A stretch of DNA of 32,153 nt. Origin: Pirellulales bacterium. GTDB taxonomy: Bacteria; Planctomycetota; Planctomycetia; Pirellulales; DATAWG01. Positions within the stretch are counted from its first letter, which is position 1. Every line of letters begins with the position of its first letter. Made by a program: the position numbers and the translations under genes. The stretch is from positions 1-32,153 of the forward strand of contig DASZFO010000323.1 in NCBI GenBank assembly GCA_035939775.1, read 5' to 3'. This document shows positions 26,772 through 32,153 of this stretch, one piece after another. The notes below the pieces were generated by a model that made no database searches, was not told the origin of the DNA, and worked only from the letters and a program-made list of their open reading frames with translations.

Positions 26772-27077
26772 ATGCGGCCGGACGGCAACGTCTTCGCAGA
26801 TCTCGGATTCCCGGACGCCGAGGAGTATATGGCGAAATCGAAAATTGCCGTGCAAATCTTCAAGATCATTAAGAACCGCCGATTGACTCAAGCCGCGGTG
26901 GGCAAGCTGCTTGGCATCACTCAGCCAAGTGTCTCTGCTTTCTTGAACGGCCGGCTTGATGGGTTTTCGACCGAGCGGCTGTTCCGCTTTCTCAATGCGC
27001 TGGGTTGCGACGTGCGAATTACCGTCTCGCGCCCGCATCCGAAGAGCCCCGGCCACGTTGAGGTGATGGCCGGTTAA
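26772..27077 (+). CDS. XRE-family antitoxin-like regulator (orphan)
   Basis: The product has 101 residues. A helix-turn-helix is clear (RRLTQAAVGKLLGITQPSVS, then AFLNGRLDGFSTERLFRFLN). The N-terminal NVFADLGFPDAEEYMAKSKI is typical of a family usually encoded right after a RelE/HigB-like toxin gene. Here the 44 bases upstream and the gene before them (the broken HAF gene) leave no room for a toxin, so it stands alone. It probably binds DNA. The TTG just before the ATG is less likely as the start. Confidence 0.88.
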   Translation: MRPDGNVFADLGFPDAEEYMAKSKIAVQIFKIIKNRRLTQAAVGKLLGITQPSVSAFLNGRLDGFSTERLFRFLNALGCDVRITVSRPHPKSPGHVEVMAG

Positions 27078-27308
27078 CGCGCGGCCCTCGGCCGATCTCG
27101 GCGAAGAGCGCGGCGCAAATCAACTCGAACCCGCGGCGCTCTTCCCCAGCCGCTACGATCGGATTCTTGGGTGCGAATGTTTTCCCGCGCTTATTCGTTC
27201 GCCGATGCTCACATGGATGGTGCGCAGGTGTAGGGGCAGCGTCTCGCCGCCTCTTAGGAATTGGCGAGTTGCCGCAGCAACTTGGGCAATGGCACAGCAC
27301 GACTGCCG

Positions 27309-27333
27309 TGTTAGAATGTAACGGAAATTCCGT
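27309..27333 (+). promoter_or_regulatory. Possible promoter and operator before the T6SS fusion gene
   Basis: TG-T-TAGAAT at 27309-27317 looks like an extended -10 element; no good -35 is seen. The palindrome ACGGAA-A-TTCCGT at 27321-27333 covers the expected transcription start and could be an operator. It lies in the 326-bp gap 27078-27403, which otherwise holds no gene I can support. Confidence 0.35.
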
Positions 27334-27403
27334 TCGGGCATGGCGGTCGGCGGGGTGCTGTCAGGCGCAATAACGAACACCTTTAGTCGGCGGACAGGTC
27401 AAC

Positions 27404-30400
27404 GTGCCCTACGAATCTTCCTTCGGCAATCTCCCGTCAGACGGGGCGAAGCGCGCGCCGGGCGGCCCGGAGACTCCATTTCGGATTGCGGTACTCGCTG
27501 ATTTCAGCGGCCGGCAGGGGCGCGAAGCGCCAGCAGCCGGCGACGAATTGCTTGCCCGCAAGCCGCTCAAAGTCGCGCACGAGTCGCTCGACGACGTGAT
27601 CGAGTCGGTGTCGCCGAAGCTGGAATACTCCGTAGCCGGCGGAGACGTTGCCGTTTTGTTGGAGTTTTCCGAGTTCGACGACTTTCAACCCGATCCGGTC
27701 GCGCGACAGGTCGATCGCGTCTCAGATTTGGACGACGAAGGCGCGACGGCCTTGATGCGCGGGATTATGCACCATCCCCAGTATCAGGCGCTCGAATCGA
27801 CTTGGCGCGGGCTGGAGTGGCTGCTGCGTCGAGTGCAAAAGAGCGATCGCATTCAGGTCATCCTATTCGATATTACGGCCGAGGAATTGGCCGCCGATCT
27901 GACGGCGAGCGACGATCTCAACGCGACGGCGATCCATCGACTCGTGGTCGAAAAGTCGGCCGAAGCGCCCGATGGTCAGCCGTGGGCCGTGATCGTCGGG
28001 AATTACGCGTTCGAGGAAACAACGGCCCACGCGGAGTTGCTCGGGCGAATGGCGAAGATCGCCGCTCGCTGCGGCGCCCCGTTCTTAGCTGCCGCAACTC
28101 CGATTGCGGTGCAAGAAGGTTACGAAGTGCCGGCGGATGGCAGGGAAGCGTGGAAGGCGCTCGGAGCGCTCTACGAAGCGGCATACGCCGGGCTGGCGGT
28201 TCCAGGCTTCTTGCTTCGCCCGCCGTTTGGGGAGAACTATCGGCCGGCCGAGTCGTTTCGCTTCGAGGAATTCTCCGGCGCTCCGGAAGGATATCTGTGG
28301 GGTAATCCGGCCTTCGCATGCGCCGGTTTGTTGGCGCTCGGCTACATGAAGTCCGGCTGGGGATTCGAGCCGGGGCAAACGCTCGCGCTCGACAACATCC
28401 CGATGCACTCGTATCGCGATTCGGACGGCGAGGCAGTCGCAGTTTGCGCCGAAGGGAAGTTCACTTCCTCGACCAGCCAAGAACTTGTGAAGCGGGGCCT
28501 GATGCCGCTCTTGGCCGTGCGCGGCCGCGACTCGATCGAGCTAGCTTGCATTCGGCCGCTTGCGCTTGAGATGAACGTGCTCAATGGGAGGTGGCAAGGT
28601 GGACAGGGAGGCCCTCCGCCGACGTCGGGTTTGCCGAAGGTCGGCGTCGGGATGATGTCGAAGGGGCAAACCTCCGGTCGCGCGGCGCCGAGTCGCGAGG
28701 GTCCCGCGTTTGTGTCGGCGTCGCCCGCTCCGCGCGCTCGGCAGGCCGATCCGGAGGTCGATCCGGAGCTGGCCGCGCTCTTGGCCGGCGACGAAGTGCC
28801 GAGCGACGACGGAGGTGGCGAATCAGCTTCGCCTGTCGAAGAATCACCAGACGAAGCGCCCCCGCCGGAAAATGGCAATGCCGATGCAGGCTTGGACCCC
28901 GAATTGGCCGCACTCCTGGGAGGCGATGCTGCTTCGCTCGAACAGCCACCAGCGGATGAGCCGATGCCGGAATTGGATCCCGAGTTGGCCGCCTTGCTCG
29001 GCGAGTCCGGCGGCGGTGAGACTCCACCGTCAGACACGGCCCCGACTGAAGAACTCGACCCGGAGCTTGCGGCGCTCCTAGGCGAAACGCCGGCAGCGCC
29101 CGCAACCGAGGAAACCGAACTTGATCCAGAGCTGGCTGCATTATTGGGAGATACACCGGCGGCAGAAGAAACGGACGAACACATGCCAGACCCGACAACG
29201 TCCGGCGACCAGCTCGATCCCGAATTGGCGGCCCTGTTAGGCGATCAACCCGCTGCTGAGCAAGAGTCCGCCGCCGAGGAACTTGATCCGGAACTGGCGG
29301 CGCTCTTGGGCGGATCGGCGGCGGGGAGCGATTCTCCGACTGCCGAGCCGGAGCCTGCGCCTGACAATGAACCCTCCCCGTATGACGAATCGCCTCCCGC
29401 CGACGAGCCGGCTGCCTCTCCTCCCTCAATCGACGAAACGGATTCTGAAATGGCCACTATCACCGACGATCGTCCCGACCTGGATCGTGAAGAGGATTCT
29501 TCCGCTCCGTCGGCAACAAGGAGTGCAAGCGCTATGGCGCAAGATCTCGACAGCCTGATCCAACAGGTGCAAGAAGTCTCGAAATACGGCGTGCCCGGCT
29601 CGGGCTCGCCGCCGGTGATCGACTTCAAATCGCTGCTCGCGCCAATCTCGGACGACGAGCCGGCCGGCGGCGGAGTGCCGTTCGACGTGCGCGAGCAGCT
29701 CGAACAGGCCCGCAAGGAGGTGAACCCCGACGCCTTCGCCCCGGACGATCCGATGCGTCCGGAGGATTTTGTCAAGGCCGATTGGAACGGCGTCATTGCC
29801 TTGACGCAGGAGACGCTCCGCGGCACGTCGAAGAACCTGCTCGTCGCCGCGCGGTTGCTCGAAGCGCTCACCAAGAAACACGGCTTCGCCGGGCTTCGCG
29901 ACGGCTTTCATCTTATGCGGCTGCTCGTCGATATCTGCTGGGACCGGCTCGATCCGCCGCTCGAGGACGAGGATATGGAAGTGCGGGCCGCCCCATTCAA
30001 TTGGCTCGACGATCCGGATCGTGCGGCCGTCTTCCCGCATTCGATCCGCGCCGTTCCGCTGCTTGCCGCCGACGGGAATCAATTCAGTTGGCAACAATGG
30101 CAGCAATCGCAAGGGGGCGGTGCGATGCAGGAGTTGGTCGATAAAGTCATCCTCGCCGCTCCCCGCGACCGCTGCCAGACAGCGGTCGATAACCTCTCTC
30201 AGGCCCAGCAGGAGCTGCGGTTCCTGATGCAGTCGCTCACGGAGAAGATGGGTGCCGAGGCGCCTGGCTTCACCTCCATCCGTCCCGCCGTGGTCGATTG
30301 CTTCAAACTGGCTCAGCAAATCCTGCAAAAAAAGGGACCGGCCCCAAGCGCCGGCGGAGCGGATGAAGCTGCCGAGACGGGCACGGTCAGCGACGGCGCC

Positions 30401-30661
30401 GGCGGCACGATGGTCGTCGTGGCCAAACCCCGCATGTCCACGCGCGAAGACATTTACCACGAACTCGCCACCGCCGCCGCCGCCCTGGAGCGGCTCGAGC
30501 CGCATAGCCCGGTGCCGTTCCTCGTCCGCCGAGCCGTCGAACTCGGAGCACTCCCCTTCCCGCTCCTGATGCAGGAACTAATCCGCGACGCCAACGTGCT
30601 CTCGGAAATGAACCGCGAACTGGGCATCAAGCAGCGGCAAGAGGTGAGCGAGATTGGTTGA
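27404..30661 (+). CDS. Type VI secretion sheath (TssB-TssC)-linker-TssA fusion protein
   Basis: The product has 1085 residues and a GTG start. Residues about 25-110 look like TssB (PFRIAVLADFSGR, then EFSEFDDFQPD). Residues about 115-397 match TssC: IMHHPQYQALESTWRGLEWL, FLAAATPI, LWGNPAFACAGLLALGYMKS and GLMPLLAVRGRDSIELACIR. This part is shorter than a normal TssC of about 490 residues and ends at VLNGRW. A Pro/Glu/Asp/Ala-rich linker (about 398-737) carries seven DPELAALL motifs. From about 738 a TssA/ImpA N-terminal domain begins (VIDFKSLLAPISDDEPAGG) and goes on with FHLMRLLVDICWDRLDPP to the end. TssB and TssC form the contractile sheath; TssA caps it during assembly. No TssE, F, G, K, L, M, Hcp or VgrG gene is visible nearby. 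Confidence 0.85.
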   Translation: MPYESSFGNLPSDGAKRAPGGPETPFRIAVLADFSGRQGREAPAAGDELLARKPLKVAHESLDDVIESVSPKLEYSVAGGDVAVLLEFSEFDDFQPDPVARQVDRVSDLDDEGATALMRGIMHHPQYQALESTWRGLEWLLRRVQKSDRIQVILFDITAEELAADLTASDDLNATAIHRLVVEKSAEAPDGQPWAVIVGNYAFEETTAHAELLGRMAKIAARCGAPFLAAATPIAVQEGYEVPADGREAWKALGALYEAAYAGLAVPGFLLRPPFGENYRPAESFRFEEFSGAPEGYLWGNPAFACAGLLALGYMKSGWGFEPGQTLALDNIPMHSYRDSDGEAVAVCAEGKFTSSTSQELVKRGLMPLLAVRGRDSIELACIRPLALEMNVLNGRWQGGQGGPPPTSGLPKVGVGMMSKGQTSGRAAPSREGPAFVSASPAPRARQADPEVDPELAALLAGDEVPSDDGGGESASPVEESPDEAPPPENGNADAGLDPELAALLGGDAASLEQPPADEPMPELDPELAALLGESGGGETPPSDTAPTEELDPELAALLGETPAAPATEETELDPELAALLGDTPAAEETDEHMPDPTTSGDQLDPELAALLGDQPAAEQESAAEELDPELAALLGGSAAGSDSPTAEPEPAPDNEPSPYDESPPADEPAASPPSIDETDSEMATITDDRPDLDREEDSSAPSATRSASAMAQDLDSLIQQVQEVSKYGVPGSGSPPVIDFKSLLAPISDDEPAGGGVPFDVREQLEQARKEVNPDAFAPDDPMRPEDFVKADWNGVIALTQETLRGTSKNLLVAARLLEALTKKHGFAGLRDGFHLMRLLVDICWDRLDPPLEDEDMEVRAAPFNWLDDPDRAAVFPHSIRAVPLLAADGNQFSWQQWQQSQGGGAMQELVDKVILAAPRDRCQTAVDNLSQAQQELRFLMQSLTEKMGAEAPGFTSIRPAVVDCFKLAQQILQKKGPAPSAGGADEAAETGTVSDGAGGTMVVVAKPRMSTREDIYHELATAAAALERLEPHSPVPFLVRRAVELGALPFPLLMQELIRDANVLSEMNRELGIKQRQEVSEIG
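28757..29311 (+). repeat. Seven-copy DPELAALL motif in the linker of the T6SS fusion protein
   Basis: Seven copies of a 10-residue unit close to LDPELAALLG begin at residues 452 to 627. They are separated by 15-40 residues of acidic, proline-rich sequence. The DNA of the copies differs at most third positions (for example CTCTTG, CTCCTG, TTGCTC and TTATTG all for Leu-Leu) while the peptide hardly changes. The unit would form a short amphipathic helix and may be a docking site repeated along a flexible tether. Confidence 0.85.
29518..29536 (+). promoter_or_regulatory. Possible internal translation start for TssA
   Basis: AAGGAG at 29518-29523 lies 10 bases before an in-frame ATG at 29534 (residue 711, MAQDLDSLIQQVQEVSKYG). 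Starting there gives a 375-residue protein holding just the TssA/ImpA domain, a normal size for TssA. Most genes in this window lack so clear a site, and the main start of this gene (GTG at 27404) has none. Confidence 0.45.
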
Positions 30662-30693
30662 CATATTGATGTCTCTAGCGTATGCTTTGATGT
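30658..30693 (+). promoter_or_regulatory. vapBC promoter with overlapping operator
   Basis: TTGACA (30658-30663), a 17-base spacer and TATGCT (30681-30686) form a sigma-70-type promoter. Only 7 bases separate the -10 element from the vapB ATG at 30694, so transcription should start at or next to the start codon and the mRNA would be leaderless. The dyad GACAT-ATTG-ATGTC (30660-30673) overlaps the -35 element and would suit binding by VapB, which commonly represses its own operon. Confidence 0.6.
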
Positions 30694-30945
30694 ATGAGAA
30701 CGACCGTCCGACTTGACGACCAGCTTCTGAGTGCCGCCAAGAAAACTGCCGCCGAAACCGGGCGAACATTGACCACGGTTATCGAAGACGCTCTTCGCCA
30801 GTCTCTGGCGAAGAGCAAGACCGCGAACAAGCCCGCTCGCTTCAGGCTTCCTGTCCTCGATTTGGGCGAGACGATGCCCGGCGTCGATCTCGATAACTCG
30901 GCCGCCCTTCTGGATCTAATGGAAGCCGGCGATGGTCCTGTTTGA
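30694..30945 (+). CDS. vapB: VapB-type antitoxin (ribbon-helix-helix)
   Basis: The product has 83 residues. The N-terminal half is a ribbon-helix-helix DNA-binding domain (MRTTVRLDDQLLSAAKKTAA, then ETGRTLTTVIEDALRQSL). The C-terminal half (FRLPVLDLGETMPGVDLDNS) is the part that would cover the toxin's active site. It overlaps the vapC gene by 14 bp, the usual layout for the pair. It lies 32 bases after the T6SS fusion gene but has its own promoter. No ribosome binding site precedes the ATG, in line with a leaderless message. Confidence 0.9.
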   Translation: MRTTVRLDDQLLSAAKKTAAETGRTLTTVIEDALRQSLAKSKTANKPARFRLPVLDLGETMPGVDLDNSAALLDLMEAGDGPV

Positions 30946-31366
30946 CGTCAACGTATTGATCTACGCGACCCGCAAGCAGTCGGCCGACCATAAACGCTAC
31001 CACGCGTGGCTAGAACAGCTAGTCGATGGCGATGGGGCATTCGCCATCAGCGATCTCGTGCTCAGCGGCTATTTGCGGATCGTCACCAATCCCAAGGTCT
31101 TTGCCAAACCTGCCAGGCTTAGCGACGCCATCGAAGTTTGCGATCGAATCCGCGGACGGCCCAATTGCGTGGCGGTGCAGCCGGGTCCACGCCATTGGGA
31201 CATCTTCCTCGATCTTTGTCGCCGGGCGAGCGCTCGCGGGAATCTTGTTCCCGATGCCTTTCTGGCAGCGCTGGCCATCGAATCTGGCAGCGAGTGGCTC
31301 ACGACCGACCGCGACTACGCCCGCTTTCCCGGCCTCCGCTGGCGACACCCGCTCGCCGAGCGTTAG
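30932..31366 (+). CDS. vapC: VapC-type PIN-domain toxin
   Basis: The product is a 144-residue PIN-domain ribonuclease toxin. It opens with MVLFDVNVLIYATRKQSADH, with Asp5 as first metal ligand, has the VLSGYLRIVTNPKVF element typical of one VapC subfamily, and ends with VPDAFLAALAIE (Asp108) and TTDRDYARFPGL (Asp126, Asp128). The usual acidic residue in the second element is Gly here (LSGYL), which I recall as common in this subfamily. VapC toxins cut tRNA or rRNA when free of VapB. The ATG at 30932 lies within the end of vapB. Confidence 0.92.
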   Translation: MVLFDVNVLIYATRKQSADHKRYHAWLEQLVDGDGAFAISDLVLSGYLRIVTNPKVFAKPARLSDAIEVCDRIRGRPNCVAVQPGPRHWDIFLDLCRRASARGNLVPDAFLAALAIESGSEWLTTDRDYARFPGLRWRHPLAER

Positions 31367-31433
31367 AAGATCGCCGGCTTGTAATCGATTGGGAAGAATA
31401 TGACCCTTTTTCTTTTCCGGGAACGACGACAAA

Positions 31434-31885
31434 ATGGGATGGAATGAAATCACGACGCAGGCCAACGCTGATTCGCTCATGGAGGTTTTTGGGGCTTCCA
31501 TGACTCGTGCATCCGAGAGGCGCACCTTTGGACGAACCACTGGGTTTCTCCCGAGTTCTTTATGTCGTGCGGGGCCAACAGTAAGATTCGAGTTTTAGTT
31601 CAGCGGCAGTTCAAGAACCCATCGGCAATAGAACTTTTCTTTGAGCATGTCATTCGATTCAACCTCGTTCCCTCACCGGAGAACTATGACTCGATTATCT
31701 TGGCCGCAGCACTCCTAGTTCAAGACGGCAGCATCTTTTGGTCCCCCGAAGGCGATTGGAGTCCCGAGAAACCGAATAAGGATGAATTCACATGGGTGTC
31801 CGCGAGGAAACTTCGCTGGCGTGAAGTGGACTGGCTTGGCGACGAACTCCGCTACGGACCGGGACAAATTGGGGGCAATTCGTAA
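31434..31885 (+). pseudogene. Hypothetical protein gene broken by a one-base frameshift
   Basis: The first frame starts at ATG 31434 (MGWNEITTQANADSLMEVFG). The frame that ends at 31885 is open from just before the break and reads GFHDSCIREAHLWTNHWVSP, followed by NLVPSPENYDSIILAAALLV and WVSARKLRWREVDWLGDELR. Joining them at the run TTTTTGGGG (31486-31494) with one added G gives a continuous product of about 150 residues. The second part alone could start at ATG 31562 (107 aa), but the protein-like sequence begins before that codon. I know no function. A sequencing or assembly error in the run is as likely as a true mutation. Confidence 0.6.
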
Positions 31886-32005
31886 GCGTCCGGGCTCCGG
31901 AGAAGCGCACGGTGTATGGCAATTATCTATGGCGCGATAGCTGCGTAGATTGTACAACTTAGGCAACAGCGGTTTCGACTTTGTTTCTGCAAGGAGGAAT
32001 CATCA

Positions 32006-32153
32006 TGGACCGATTGCCCAAGTTGGATCGGGAAGCGTATCGCGAGCGGATGCGTGCGGAGGTGGATCGGGTACTGAAAGAAGTGGCGGATGCCATCGAC
32101 GAAGCGCCGCGGGGCCGAGTGATTCGCGACAGTGAGGAGCGGGCTCGGGACGC
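32006..32153 (+). CDS. Start of an unknown gene cut by the window end
   Basis: AAGGAGG at 31992-31998, 7 bases before the ATG at 32006, is the strongest plus-strand ribosome binding site in the window. The visible 49 residues are charged and helical (MDRLPKLDREAYRERMRAEV, then DRVLKEVADAIDEAPRGRVI). Such a start, with an E-x-x-x-R-D ending near residue 48, reminds me of the N-terminal helix of some planctomycete transposases, but the assignment is weak. An overlapping frame from 31950 is a shadow. The 120 bp between the broken gene and this one hold only the binding site. Confidence 0.6.

Noticed and set aside
28757-29311. CRISPR-like or satellite DNA repeat
   Set aside because: The repetition is at protein level with varied codons and unequal spacing inside one open frame.
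29426-30505. Minus-strand open frame (359 aa) opposite the TssA part
   Set aside because: It is a shadow frame produced by GC-rich codon bias; the plus strand has a clear ImpA domain.
31138-31503. Plus-strand 121-aa open frame overlapping vapC
   Set aside because: Its first part is an alternative frame of vapC; its last part overlaps the broken hypothetical gene and does not resemble protein.

Overview
The window looks like a chromosome segment of a GC-rich member of the Planctomycetota, probably near Pirellulales. This is an inference from gene content and style: a Tat-exported Gfo/Idh/MocA oxidoreductase beside a xylose-isomerase-like TIM barrel, a VIT-vWA secreted protein, a decayed HAF-repeat protein with a PEP-CTERM tail, few clear Shine-Dalgarno sites, and many short palindromic repeats between genes. 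No tRNA, rRNA or CRISPR array was seen.

The left part (1-21.3 kb) is mostly core genome. A SUF iron-sulfur cluster block (sufB, cut by the window edge; sufD; a Rieske ferredoxin; a SufT-like DUF59 protein) runs on the plus strand. It meets a transglutaminase-like exported protein head-on. Then come a conserved unknown protein, the VIT-vWA protein, a probable lipoprotein and a small two-helix membrane protein. A tightly coupled three-gene minus-strand operon follows (DoxX-like, Gfo/Idh/MocA, TIM barrel; both junctions overlap by 4 bp), then purN, a type-2 ileS, a zinc alcohol dehydrogenase and a secreted beta-rich protein. Several gaps are filled by hairpin-forming repeats.

The region 21.3-27.1 kb is accessory and decayed. 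It holds an ISAs1-type transposase remnant, a 182-aa basic protein of unknown function, a membrane-anchored M23 peptidase, a GNAT acetyltransferase, two tiny proteins, a broken HAF/PEP-CTERM gene and an orphan XRE antitoxin-like regulator. Four same-direction copies of a ~54-bp leader repeat are spread over 4 kb. Three of them encode the start of one small-protein family (MQTEP...), so they look like 5' ends of amplified and decayed paralogues. A 79-bp palindromic repeat occurs at 20.6 and again at 26.2 kb.

The most unusual object is a 1085-residue plus-strand protein at 27.4-30.7 kb. It joins a type VI secretion sheath part (TssB-like then TssC-like), a ~340-residue acidic linker carrying seven copies of a DPELAALL motif, and a TssA/ImpA-type domain. 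An in-frame ATG with a good ribosome binding site just before the TssA part suggests that TssA may also be made separately. No other T6SS gene is visible. A vapBC toxin-antitoxin pair with a probably leaderless promoter follows directly, then a gene broken by a one-base frameshift and the start of a gene running off the right edge.
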